Assembly: GCA_034509735.1 (NCBI GenBank)
Contig: JACGWO010000004.1
Location: 9,281,395 to 9,345,394, forward strand
Origin: Sesamum alatum
Taxonomy: Eukaryota > Streptophyta > Magnoliopsida > Lamiales > Pedaliaceae
Direction of reading: 5' to 3'
DNA: 64,000 nucleotides
In this document: positions 24,170-36,000 of the stretch, piece by piece
Layout: every line of letters starts with the position of its first letter
Numbering within the stretch: position 1 is the stretch's first letter
Position numbers and translations under genes: made by a program
Notes under the pieces: generated by a model
Seen by the model: the letters and a program-made list of their open reading frames with translations, nothing else
Told to the model about the DNA's origin: nothing
The model's database searches: none

Positions 24170-25540
24170 ATATTATATACTGTGACCGTTCCTGATACAG
24201 GTACAACTTTTTGAATAGGCGCCAAACAAAAAAATTTTGAGAAATTTGAATTAGGAGCGGTCCGAATTTCCTACAATCGTTCCTATTTCAGGTACAATTT
24301 TTAAAATATGGCAGCTACTTCAAAAAATTGAGGGAAATTTGAATTAGGAACGGTCAGTGAAAACCTAAGACCGTTCCTAATCTAGGTACAATTTTTCAAG
24401 TGGCGCCTACTGAAAAAATGGCTCCAAGTTCGAATTAGGAACGGTCATACCAATTGGTAGACCGTTCAACCTAGAGGTCCAATATTTTATTTTGGCGCCC
24501 AATGAAAAATTGGTGGGAAAATCAACTTTTGGAGTGTCCGTTTATAGACGACCGTTCCTAGAGGAAATAGGAACGGTAAATATGTGCATGTCAAAAAACG
24601 ACATCGTTTTATCCTTTAGGAACGGTGTTGGGAACACTTGTTCTATTAAGTGACCGTTCCTATTAGTACAATTCAACTAATTTGGACGATATCTCAACAT
24701 CCGTGAGCCGGATCGACACCATTTTTAAATACATACAAGATTATGAATATGAATTGATATCCAACGGTCTGATTTTCAATCAGCAACCCGGATTTAAGTT
24801 TGCATATGTTTTTATTACGATGAATACTGACCGGATATGATATCTCGAGAACCGCACACCGAAATTTTTCAAAACTACATTCAATTGTATTTTTTTGTGT
24901 GTTATATCATATCTAACAGTCTGATTGGAATTTTGACGATCTGATTTTGCCGTGCAGTACAACAATATAGGATGCTAGTTACATCTGTGAAATACTAACA
25001 AACATAAATTTACAAATATCTTTCATATTGTGAACGTGTGTCTATATTGTAGAAATTACTATGTAATTTTCAAATTCTTTAAATATCCAATTGTGTACCT
25101 TTATTCAATCATATGAGTGTTCTAAACGTATTTTTATTAATTTATATATATTATCTAAGAAGATTAAAAAATAATTGCAATACATATAGGAAAGGTTCTA
25201 TATGGAAATAGGAACGGTCACCTTGTACATGTAAGCAAATGATGTCGGTTTGTTATTTAGGAACGGTACTAGTAACACAGGCCATATTACATGACCGTCC
25301 CTAGTAAGTTTGTTATCAGTAGTATGTATGGAACGTCGTCGTTTTAATAGTAAAACGACGTCGTTTTGTTATTTAGGAACGGAACTAGTAGCATGTAAAA
25401 TTTAAATGACCGTTCCTAATAAGTCCATTATCTTTATAATGTCATAAAATGTCGTCGTTTTAACATCAAAATGACGTCGAATTAGTCTTTTGGATCGGGC
25501 ATAGGAACGATCGTAATCAAAATACGACCGTTCCAAATTT
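24170..25540. repeat. Internal GGAACGGT array between the two CACTA genes
   Basis: About a dozen exact or one-off copies of GGAACGGT/ACCGTTCC lie here (for example 24181, 24348, 24370, 24438, 24552, 24570, 24620, 24652, 25209, 25259, 25408, 25527). The block runs up to the promoter of the second gene. It also contains the palindrome AAAACGACGTCGTTTT (25352-25367). Binding by the element's own protein would fit self-regulation, as known for TNPA on the Spm promoter, but that is inference. Confidence 0.8.
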
Positions 25541-25542
25541 CT

Positions 25543-25550
25543 TATATAAA
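25543..25550 (+). promoter_or_regulatory. TATA box of the second CACTA gene
   Basis: TATATAAA lies about 25-60 bp before a pyrimidine-rich leader (TCTCATTTTCTCATC, then CT repeats) typical of plant transcription starts. The motif array ends just upstream. Confidence 0.65.
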
Positions 25551-25569
25551 TTAAACCTTTAGCAGATTC

Positions 25570-25817
25570 ATTCTCATTTTCTCATCTTTCTCCCTCACAA
25601 TCTCTCTCTCTCCCTCTCACTCTCTCAGTCTGCCGCCACCGTACGCCATCGCCGAAGACTCCTCCGCCGAAGGCCGAACACGCCGCAGTAAGATCGTGCT
25701 GCCGTAAGCCTCCCCCATCCGCCGCCGTACGCCTCCGCCGAAGAACCCTTCCCCCAAATCGTCGTCGGCCACCTCCTCCTCTCCGCCGCATTCCATCATC
25801 TCCGCCTCCACCACGTC
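25570..25817 (+). other. GC-rich leader (probable non-coding first exon)
   Basis: A CT-rich start is followed by about 190 bp rich in CCGCCG and CCTCC, sharply different from the surrounding AT-rich DNA. It is followed near 25818 by AT-rich sequence that looks like an intron. No ATG-led frame of note is present on the plus strand, so it is called untranslated leader. The long minus-strand frames here are by-products of the GC content. Confidence 0.55.
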
Positions 25818-27240
25818 AGTTTTATATTTTTACATTTTCTATTTTTCTGTTTTTTTTCCTATAAATTTCTGAAAAATGTGTAATTAGTGTGTAGGGAGCT
25901 TTTGTAATTTCTGTTATTTTCTATAATTAGTGTTCGAATTTTAGTCATTTGTGTTGTAATATTATGTTATTTTTTTGCTTTTTTTGGTAATTTCTGTAAA
26001 TTAATTAGTGTTGTAAATGTTAATGTTATTTTTTTTTGTTTATTTTTGTAAATGTAAATGTTTTGTAAAAATGAATGTTAATTTCTATAAATGTTGATAT
26101 ATTTTTAATTTCTGTAATTTTTACTGTAATTAGTGTTGTTAATTAGTGATGGAATTTTCTGTAATATATGGAATTTATGTAATTGTTGGAATATAGGATA
26201 ATTATAAAATTGGTGAAAAATACATAATAAATTTCATGTATACAATTGTGAAAAAAAAACCTCAAAATTCTATAATTTTTTTTTATGAAAATAAAACCGC
26301 AATTTACAAAAATTTTAAAATTTTCTATAATTTTTATATAATTTTGGTCAATTTTCTACAATTTCATAAAATTTAGGTAATTCAGTGTAATTTATGAAAA
26401 TTTTGGGCATTTTCTGAGATTTATGAAACTTATGGTAATTTTCTGAAATTTATGAAAATTGGGGTAATTTTATGTAATTTGTCCAAAATTTGTTAATTTT
26501 CTCAATTTAAGGAAATTTTGGTAATTTTCTATCATTTGTGAAAAATTTGTTAATTTTCTGAAATTTATGAAAATTTGGAAAATTTTCTGAAATTTTTGGG
26601 TAATTTTCTGTAATTTATTAAAATTTTTGTAATTTTGTGAAATTTATGAAAAAATTGGGTAATTTCTATAATTTGTCAAAAATTTGTTAATTTTCTGTAA
26701 TTTAAGAAAATTTTAGTAATTTTCTTTAATTTATGAAAAATTTGTTAATTTTCTGAAATTTATGAAAATTTGGGTAATTTTCTATAATATTTTAATGATA
26801 TAGGCAAATATTGGTATTTAGTATAAATATATAGAAAAATAGAAGAATTTAGTGTAATTTTACGGTAAAATATGGGTATTTAGTATAAATATATAGGAAA
26901 ATGGAAGGATTTAGTGCAATTTAAGGGAAAAATTTGTTGAATTAAGTATACAATATATAGGAAAATAGAAGGATTTAGTGTAATTAAGCGTCAATTTTGG
27001 GTTTTAGTGTATATTTTAGAAAATAATTTTAGGATTTAGTAAACATTGTAGGAAAAATTTCAAAAATAAAATTGGGATTCATTATCCATTTATTAGATTA
27101 ATAAAAGAATTAGTATACAATTTTAGGATTTATTTTTCATAATTATTTTAAAAAATTAGAAAAATTATCATTATTCAAATAAATTGATACTTTACATGTA
27201 CTTTTTAAATTCATACCATTAATATTTTTAAAAAAATTCT
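25818..27240 (+). repeat. Leader intron with degenerate ~25-30-bp repeats
   Basis: The stretch is AT-rich and ends in a TTCTAG acceptor directly before the coding exon. From about 26330 to 26790 it is a degenerate tandem repeat built from units such as TAATTTTCTGAAATTTATG and AAAATTTGGG. A second, looser repeat around 26800-27000 contains GGATTTAGTGTAATT. No gene is seen. Confidence 0.7.
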
Positions 27241-27243
27241 AGA

Positions 27244-28763
27244 TCATGTCTGGTCGGGATTTCCCACCTTGAGGAGGTGGACGTGGCCACGGTCGTGGCT
27301 CACCGGCCATACTGTCGGCCAGTGTTGCTTCCCAAGATGGGGAAGTAGTGTTCCGACCACCACCACCATCACCGGCAGAGATGGCACCTGCAACCGTCGA
27401 GGAGGGTGGCGGACCATCCACTCCCGCACCGGCAGTAGATCCGGCCCGTCCATGGGTTGCCTCACCACCACCACCCCCACCTGCCCCACCACTCCCGCCA
27501 CCATCCGCGCGCCAGTATATCACACTCGTCGACGCGAGGTATATTTAGATTTTTTAAAACTTTTTTGTAATTTAAATTATTATTTTTATGTCACACTAAT
27601 TATTATTATATAATTTCAGGATGGATCGGAAGATACACGAGCGCATCAATGCGGTGGTGCGAGGACACTATCCCCACCCTTGGGGGTGTTTGCGCCAGGT
27701 GCCGCCAGAGCAACAGCATTTCTGGTTCGACAGCTTGAAGGTAACGTTAATTTCAATTATCAATTAAATTTTTATTTTAAATATTTTACAATCTGAGTAT
27801 ATATATATATATATATTTTTAATACAGATGACGTACTAGTGGGACTGCGACGACGAGTCCATGTTCAAGATCTTCCACATCTGGGCGGAGAAGTTCCTCC
27901 GGTAGAAGTTCGTCCTCACCAGACAGTCTCTGGTGAAACCTCTATGGCTGACGAACGAAGTCTGGCAGCAACTCATGCTGTACTGGGAGTCCCCGGAGTT
28001 CAAGGAAGAGTGCGCAAAGAACAAGGCCAACCGCATCTGCTACTGTGTACCGCGGGGGTTCTGCCTCCGTCGGTATGCACAAGCGGAAGATGGTAAGATA
28101 TTTAATTTTATTTAAAGTATTTATCATTATTAAATTAAAAATGTAATAATTGTTTCCCATTTCTTTTTACAGGAGGAGCAGCTCGGCCGGCCAGTGAAGC
28201 AGATGGAGTTATTCTCCAGATGCTACAAGAAGAAGGCCGACGGCGGCTGGAGCGGGCCGAGGGCAGCGGAGTGGCGATAAGTTGGATATTAAATTTTCTA
28301 ATTTATTTTTTTTTAATATTTGAAAATTATTACTAATAATAATAATTTACTATTTTTGCAGGAGACATTCCAGAAGTTGCTGGAGGATTACCAGTCTCAG
28401 GCCACGGCCAATCCTGGGGATCGTCCGACCGAATTAGAGGGCTCGGTGGCGCAGACCGAGCAGGAGTTGTGGCTGGCTGTAGTCGGGGGCAAGAACGAGG
28501 GCCGGGTATTCGGTCTTGGTTTTGAGGCCCACGGTCTCAGCCAGACCGTTACCTCGCCATCACCATCACCACCGCCACCGCCACCGCCAACGTCAAACCT
28601 AGAGGATTGGATGGTCCGGCTGGAGGAGATGATGGTGGATATGATGGGCATGATGAAGACCCTGCAGACCAATCACTCCGCCTCCGGCCCGTCACGACCT
28701 CCTAGAGACCCCCCCCTTTCAGACGGTGATGATATGGACCAGGACGAGGGGAACGAGGAGTAG
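27244..28763 (+). pseudogene. TNPA/Transposase_24-like CACTA gene with point lesions
   Basis: Probable exons: 27244-27538, 27620-27740, 27828-28092, 28173-28276, 28362-28763. The first starts MSGRDFPP then meets TGA, probably a CGA codon changed by C-to-T, followed by a Gly/Arg and Pro-rich stretch. Exons 2-4 have the Transposase_24 type core: RGHYPHPWG, PLWLTNEVWQQL, ESPEFKEECAKNKANR and EEQLGRPVKQMELFSR. The last exon has a Pro-rich run, a Met-rich amphipathic segment and an acidic end. Two more in-frame TAG codons lie in exon 3, the exon 4 donor reads AT instead of GT, and phases disagree around exon 4, so it looks recently dead. The TNPA role (binding subterminal repeats) is inferred from family and position. 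Confidence 0.75.
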
Positions 28764-28969
28764 ATTTAGGACTTTTTTCTTTTATTTTTTTTTATTTTTG
28801 TAATTAAATTGGATAATATTCTTATTTAATATAATTTTATTTTCTAAATTATGCATTTTTTTTATATTTAAATAATAATTATAAACTAAATTCAAAAATA
28901 TTATTAATAATTTAATATATACTTTAATGATAATAATTATTACTATAAAAAAATTAATAATCATTATTT
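28764..28969. other. AT-rich 3' flank of the TNPA-like gene
   Basis: The stretch is extremely AT-rich, with no gene seen. It probably includes the 3' UTR and termination region before the right subterminal array. Confidence 0.5.
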
Positions 28970-29690
28970 AAGAACGGTACTTTAGACGGACAGGGAGCGC
29001 ATATAAACCGTTCAGATTTTTGTCAGTTTTAATAAAGTGACCGTTCCTATCACCGGGTAAACAACCATTCCAAATTAGGTGACAACCGTTCCTAAAAGAG
29101 AATAAAAACGAATTCCAAATTAGGGACAGACCGTTCTACATGTATTCCAAATTCAATGCTTCTGTGGTTAGGTTTTCGTTTTAAATACAATACCAAAAAT
29201 CAGTCCATTGTCGTATTCCAAATTAAGAGGACAAAATCCGTTCCTAGGGACCGTGTCAAAATGTATTCCCATGACCGTTCCTAACTTGTATAGATGACCG
29301 TTCCAAGACGTATTCTAGAACCCGTGCAAAAATGTATCTGCAACTTATGCTGACAATTCCAAACTGTGTTCTAACTACCGTTTCAAATTGTGCGATTTAC
29401 TTTTGAAATGACCGTTCCAAACATTAATAAGGTGTTCCAAATACAAAAATTATAAATTCATACATACAAAGGTAATTAGGAACGGTAAAACACTTGTATG
29501 CCAAAAATCGTTCCGAAATTGGAAGGGTCGCCTGTTTCCGTTCCTAATTATTAGGAACGCCTCTCCTTACAACAGATAGCCTCCCGTTCCTGAACCGTTC
29601 CTAATACCAACCCAAATGAATCTAGTGATCTATTTACCATTCCAAAAGTTAAAAAAATCGTTCCTATTTCCATTGCAATTCCTGCATTTT
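28970..29690. repeat. Right subterminal GGAACGGT array
   Basis: Exact copies of ACCGTTCC or GGAACGGT lie near 29039, 29084, 29274, 29296, 29411, 29479 and 29596, with many variants (such as ACCGTTCA and TCGTTCC). Density matches the left end. The array runs almost to the terminal inverted repeat. Confidence 0.85.
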
Positions 29691-29701
29691 TTGTAGTGTT
29701 A

Positions 29702-30410
29702 CCTAATATATATATATATATATATTATATCATAATTTAGCAAGTAAGAGCACATTACAATTGTTTTTACGATAACTCTATTGAACTATTCTTCAATTAC
29801 TAGTCAGTTAATTGAAAATCAACACAAGTTTAGTTGCCAAAAAATAAAAAATAAAAATTACCATTTTCCATTGTAGGTAGCACTTTACCGTAATGGCATT
29901 GGAATGAATTATGATATATTGGATGAAAATATTGAATGATTTATGGTCAAGATCATTAGATTGTTGGAAAAGAATATACAACTTATCTCAATTTCTATCA
30001 AATTGCCCAAAACAACCATAAACAAACAACACAACAATGAATTTAGCAATGGTTATACGAAGCATAAGAAAAAGCTAGAATCAAAAACTTCAAACTGCCA
30101 CACAACATGCTCATCTTCTTTAAAATTTAATAAAAGGCACCCAAAATTTTTAGGATTATTCGAAACCGGAAAGTGGGGAAATCGCTACAACAAATTGAGT
30201 ACAAAATCACATTACTGTCTTAATGGTTTAGATAGGAAATGGCAATGTATTGATGCCAGCCTAGTGTTTTCACTGTTGTTCATAAACTTGCCTGCTCTGT
30301 ATGGGTACGTCTCAAGTCGATGGGTTGTTTCCAATGGGCACCTACGGACAACATTGATGTGAAGGCTATGGCCAAGTGCTCAGGTCTAAAACAAAAACAG
30401 TTGGGCAAGA
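29702..30410 (+). other. Unassigned stretch with an unrecognised 139-residue frame
   Basis: Starts with an (AT)n tract at 29705-29726, which may be the end of the LINE tail interrupted by the CACTA element. A 139-residue open frame lies at 29943-30362. It is Lys/Asn/Ser-rich at first and matches no family I know. It has no visible promoter, and its composition changes near 30280. It is more likely chance or decayed sequence than a gene. Confidence 0.3.
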
Positions 30411-30419
30411 GAAGATAAA

Positions 30420-30713
30420 AGGATTTAATGCAATTTATCCCCTATGATATTGTAAATTAGAAAGTTATCCCCCTATGAAAAAAAAAATAATTTACCCCCT
30501 TATGTTCTTTAAAATGAAGCAACTTACCTTCCTAGTCAGAGAGGTAAATTGCTTCATTTTAAAAATACGGGGATAAATTGCTTCATTTTAAATAATACAG
30601 AGGAGTAAATTGCTTCATTTTAGAAAATACAAAGGGGTAAATTGCTACTTATTTTTTCATAAGGGGTGATTTACTCATTTTCAATATCACAGGGGGTTGC
30701 TTGCATTTTTCCC
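30420..30713. mobile_element. Mutator-like miniature element with exact 9-bp duplication
   Basis: The 294-bp element has ends AGGATTTAATGCAATTTATC and, read in reverse, GGGAAAAATGCAAGCAACCC. Both continue into a shared CCCCTATGATATTG-like block. The flanks are GAAGATAAA at 30411-30419 and 30714-30722, identical. Inside are about four repeats of a TAAATTGCTTCATTTTA unit. There is no coding capacity. Confidence 0.88.
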
Positions 30714-30801
30714 GAAGATAAAATAATGACATAGGTATTAAAATGGGCAATTCCATCCTGCTACCCCTATAAATCGAACGAAAATAAGCCAAAACAAAAA
30801 G

Positions 30802-31212
30802 AACCGTTTGGAACAATAGTATGACAATTTACAGTCTTGAAGAATTTGGGATAAGCAAGAAGGAGCTTCTGCTGTACTATTTTCTGGCCAGTTCGAGCAT
30901 ATTTGAACCGGAGAAGTCGGGCGAAAGATCTGCGTGGGTTAAGTCCCAGACAGTTTCGACCATTCTTTCGTCTTGTTATTTCATTAAAGAAGAAGTTGAA
31001 TCCTCTAAGCAGGACGAAAAAGCACAAATACAAGGCTTGAAGGAACACTAGGAAGGCAAACTTGAATCCTGAATTGAAAATTTTCTCTTTAAAAACCCTC
31101 TCTGGATATGACCGTTACAGTTCTTCACTGACATCGAACCTCGCCATCGCCGGAACCCTACCGGACCTCGCCCCTCTCTCCTTCTTTAACCCCCCCCCCC
31201 CTCCGTGTCTCG
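30802..31212 (+). promoter_or_regulatory. 5' UTR / presumed internal promoter of the LINE
   Basis: This lies between the exact 5' end and the first long ORF1 frame. It includes a C-rich tract (about ten C at 31189-31201). LINEs use a promoter inside the 5' UTR; no specific box is identified here. Confidence 0.5.
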
Positions 31213-33074
31213 ATGATATGGCCGACCCCCACCTCCTTCGTCTTCTCAGCCCAACCCCCACCGTCCATACAACCTATCCCTCAACTCCCACCCACACCTG
31301 CAAAAAAATCATACTCCTCCATCGTCCAACACCCCACCGCCTTACATTTCCAACATGATCCAAACAGGGCTGCCAAGAAATCCTTTCACAATGAAGAACT
31401 CTTACAAATGGGCACGGCCACAAGGCATAAGGGCGACCCTGGTCTGAAATTCTCCAAGGAGGAAATCGCCAAACTTTTGGAAAGGCTCAAATTTGCCCTA
31501 ATTGGTAAGTTCTCACACGGCCTCCCAAACTTGAACTTCTTACGACAGAGGATCATTAAACTAGGGTTGAGAGGCTCTGTGACTGTTGGAGCCATAAACT
31601 TGAAGCATGTATTAATTCGTCTCTCCCATGAAGAAGATTTCTCTAGATTATGGCTTAGGGGTGAGTGGATGTTTGATAATTTCTCGATGCGAGTTTTTAA
31701 ATGTTTACCCCTTTCTTTAACCCCCAAATTGAATCCCCCATAGCCCCAGTCTGGATAAAATTCCCAGAATTACCATGCCATTTCTTTGAAAAGAGCGCAC
31801 TGTTTGGTATTGCAAACCTCATTGGAAAACCCCTTCGGATGGATGAGCCAACTGCCGATTTATCCAGACCAAGCCTTGTGAGAGTCTGCGTTGAACTAGA
31901 CCTTACAGCCCCTCGAATCCCAATTATCTATCTAGAGGATGATGAACACACTATCAGGCAACCAGTCCTATATGAAAATTGCCCTCTGTACTACTCATAC
32001 TGCAAGCACCTTGGCCATGACCACAACTCTTGCCTCTCCAAATCCAAACCTGACACTACCAGAACAGAAGCTAATCCTGAAACATTGGACACTCAAAATT
32101 TAGAACCAATTGACCAGATGAGTATGGAAACAAATGACATTGCAAGAAAGAAAGGGAAGAGAGTAATGTTCTCTGAGGACAACCAAGATACTACAGTTAG
32201 ACAAAAAGGATCTAGGTCTGAAACTCACCTCAAGGAGATGCCAAGAACCAATGACATTGATGAGATTCCTGCAAAAGAAATTAACCAAAATGTTCCTCAT
32301 GAAACTGAAGAGGTTAGTGATGATGATTTCAACTACGATGACCCCATCATTGCAGAGCTTTTGGATAAAAATTGGGACGAGGAGATTGCTAAACATAGAA
32401 AGAGTCCCAATGATAAAGCAGCACATTTTGACATTGCCGGCACGAAGACTGGGGCTCCAGGAGGTACAAAAAGAGAACAAGAGGCTGCAGAAGGCCCAAA
32501 CAGTTTCAAACAGCTCCCCTTCACTCTAGCATGGTCTTTGGAGGAAGGAGAATCAGATATCATGGAAACACACATAGGGGGAACAAGAACCTTGTACAAG
32601 GGTGACACTAGTACACACCAGATCACAGAGTCACAAGGAACTGAAGCTGCAAGTGAAGGGGAAGAAGAGTCTACACCAATATTCAATGGTTCTAGAGCCT
32701 CCAAAATCTGGAGGAAGAAGAGCTACAAGTTACTGATCAACACAATCAGTCTCACAATAAAGATAACACTGAAGTTAATGAAGCATGGGGCACAGATCAA
32801 AACACCCAATACAACAATCCCTCAGCTACACAACAGGATGAGGACAAGTCATATGAGATATCCCAAACAGCCACACACATCCACTTACAAGAACAACTAC
32901 TCCTGGACTCTGCCTCATCTCACAAACATAAAAGGAACAAGTCCCAAGAAGACCTACACACAGGCTTCTCCTCAAACCTCAAGCAAGGGTAAGAGGACCA
33001 GAGGTAAGTCTTCTCTTAAGAACCTTCCAAAGAGACATACAAGATCTTCATCCTCATCATCTCTGCAATTTTAA
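31213..33074 (+). pseudogene. LINE ORF1 (DUF4283 and zinc-knuckle protein)
   Basis: The first frame (31213-31743) has a Pro/Ser-rich start, then the DUF4283 region from about 31440 with KFALIGKFSHGLPN and RGEWMFDNFSMRVFK. A frame change near 31700-31740 leads into the second frame (APVWIKFPELPCHFF, GKPLRMDEPT, then YCKHLGHDHNSC). The zinc knuckle has Tyr where the first Cys is expected (Y-x2-C-x4-H-x4-C). A 330-residue acidic, low-complexity tail follows. ORF1 proteins bind LINE RNA. The stop TAA overlaps the ORF2 start by one base. Confidence 0.85.
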
Positions 33075-36000
33075 TGATTAAGCTTTTAATCTGGAATGTG
33101 AGAGGCATTGGCAATGATGATAAGCAAAACATACTTTTTAATATGATTAGTGAACATAAACCTCATATTCTGGTCTTGCTTGAACCTTTTGTCCAAATGA
33201 AAACACATTACTTCACATGTAGATTTGGTTTCAGAACTGTAGTGTCTAACTCTAACAATAAAATTTGGTGCTTTTCTTCTTTTCATGTAAATGTACATGT
33301 GATTTTGGACACTAGTCAATTAATGCATGTGCAAGTGTCATCCTCTATCATGTCTGATGAACTTTACTGCTCCTTTATTTATGCTAAATGTTATAGAACA
33401 CCTAGGAGACTTCTTTGGGAATAACTCAAAAACCTTTCTCACAACAAAGTTCGATGGTTAGTTGGGGGAGATTTCAATACTATATTACATTGGAATGAGA
33501 ATTAAGGAGGTACTAGTAATATTTTAGGCCCCATGAAAGACTTCTGTGACATGATCTTTGATACTAACCTCATTGATGGGGGGTTTGAAGGGGAACCTTT
33601 TACCTGGACTAACAATAGAATTTGAAAACGCATAGATAGAGTCATTTACTCCCAGGAATGGGCTGAACTTTTCTCCTGTACTAGGGTCACACACCTACCT
33701 AGAAGACTGTCTGATCATCACCCTTTCCTAGTCATTGCCTCTAATCCCACTGATAAATGCCCCTCCTCTTTTAGATTTTAGAATATGTGGCTTAGACACC
33801 CTTCCTTTATACAAACTGTAAGACAGTCCTAGTGCTCCCCCATACAGGGCTCTGGTATGTACAAACTTCAACAGAAACTCTATAGAACTAAAGACCTACT
33901 CAAAACCTGGAATAAACACATATTCGAGAACATTTTCACTCAAATCCAACAAGCTATAAACAAAGACACCGAGGCTAAAAAAACTTATGACAATAACCCT
34001 TCTGCTGATAACCTCATAAACCTTAATAAATGCAATGCGGATCTGCTTCATGCTCTAACCCTTGAATCTGACTATTGGCGCCAAAAAAGTGCCTGTAAAT
34101 GGTTGGAAGCAGGGGAAAGAAATACTAAATACTTCCACTCCCTGGTCAAGAAGAAAAGAATCAAATCCAAACTTCTAAGTATCCAAGACAATAACTCTGT
34201 CATTACGAATCCTGGCCTCATCAAAAACTCTGCGGCCTCTTTCTTCAAACAGCTTTTGTCTGTCAATCCCACCATTAACTCTGACCATACTCTCCCTCTC
34301 CAATTCCCAAGGATATCTAACGAGACTGCTAATCTCATTTGCATCACTTCTCTCTTGAGGAAGTAAAAAATGTTGTTTTCAGTATTAATAGGGATAGCAT
34401 TTTGGGCCCTGATGGATTCCCTTCCTCCTTCTTCCAATCATGTTGGGACTTTATTGCCCCAAATGTTTTGGAGGTAGTTACAGACTTCTTCAGTGGCACC
34501 CCTATGCCTAGAAGTTTCACTGCCACAACCATCGTCCTTATCCCTAAAGTGGAATCTTCACAAACTTGGAGTGAGTTCAGACCCATCTCTCTCTACAATG
34601 TTACTAATAAAATTCTCTCTAGACTCTTGTACCTTAAACTCTCACAACTTCTCCCTGATCTCATCTCAACTGCCCAAAGTGGATTTGTACCGGGCAGGGC
34701 TATTGGAGATAACATCTTAATGGCTCAAGAGATGGTGCATTATCTTGACCTCAATACTAAGAAAGGTAACCTCCTCATCAAACTTGACATGTCTAAGGCT
34801 TATGACAGAGTTAGGTGGTCCTTTCTATATCAGATTCTTCAGATCATGGGATTTCCTCCTAGATTCATCCTTCTCATTAAAAATTCCATTGAGAACTGTT
34901 GGTTCACTGTCCTAATCATGGAGAAACATCTAGCTTCTTTAAATCCTCTCAAGGGCTTAGGCAAGGGGACCCTATATCCCCTGCCCTGTTCATCATTGCT
35001 GCCGAGGCCCTCTCAAGAGGATTGGACCATCTCTTTGGCACTAATCCTGGCATGCAGTTTCACACTAAGTGCGAAATCCCAATCAATCACCTTACCTATG
35101 CTGATGATGTGATTCTCTTCACCAACTGCCATGAATCTAGCCTTACCCAACTGATGCACTTCCTGAGGTTGTTTGAAGCCATTTCTGGTCAAAAGATTAA
35201 CCACTCTAAAGGTTACTTTGTTCCTGGGAAAAAAGGCAACTTATTAACTCATAGAATTAAGCACATCACTGGCTTTAACATGAAAACCCTCCCTATAATC
35301 TACCTTGGTGCCCCTCTTTACAAGGGGCACAAAAAGAAAATCCTTTATGAATCTCTTGTGGATAAAATCAGGGCCCGCATCAATGGGTAGGAGCACTGTC
35401 ATCTGTCTTACGGAGGCAGGCTCCAGCTCATCAAAAGTGTTCTCTCCTCCATGCCTCTTTATTTTGATCCAAGTCCTCAACCCCCCCATAGGGATCATCC
35501 ATAAAATAGAACAACTGTTTGCAAAATTTTCTTGGGGATCCCTAGGGGCACAAAGAAAGATCCACTAGACTAAGTGGCACAACATCTGTTTCCCTACTGA
35601 AGAGGGTGGCCTAGGCATTCGGAATTTAAGAGATGTCACTTCATCCTTCTCACACAAGTTGTGGTGGAGACTGAGACTTAATAACTCTCTCTGGCCTCAG
35701 TTTACCCTTCACAAATACTGCAGGGATTGTTCCCCTACCAAAGCCAAAGTCTCCATCCAAGACTCTCCTATATGGAAGAGACTTGGAAAAATTCGTCAGT
35801 ATACTAACAACAATATTTTCTGGAGTCTGGGAGATGGCAATATCTCATTCTGGCTCGACTGGTGGTTGCCTGAGGGTCCTCTTCAAAATCTTCTTGGCTC
35901 TGAGTGGTTTGACCACACACCAGTCAAGAGATTCTGGAGAGAAGGAAAATGGGACCTTCACAAACTCCAACGGATTCTCCCTCAAAACCTTTTTAACTTG

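Larger units (their letters stand above)
19459..29698 (+). mobile_element. CACTA (En/Spm) DNA transposon, 10.2 kb
   Basis: The ends are TACTACAAAAAAATACGGG (left; first base C mutated to T) and, read in reverse, CACTACAAAAAATGCAGG (right). TTA flanks both sides (19456-19458, 29699-29701), the 3-bp duplication of the superfamily. Inside are a TNP2-type transposase remnant, an internal GGAACGGT array, a promoter and leader, a TNPA/Transposase_24-like gene, and subterminal arrays of the same motif. The transposase is broken, so it could move only with help from another copy. Confidence 0.93.

Noticed and set aside
25582..25814. Gly/Arg-rich minus-strand frames
   Set aside because: They are the complement of a GC-rich plus-strand leader and have no independent support.
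27239..27523. Gly-rich minus-strand frames over the CACTA second gene
   Set aside because: These are shadows of the Pro-rich plus-strand exon.
29943..30362. 139-residue open frame
   Set aside because: No family recognised, no promoter or splice context; reported only as an unassigned stretch.
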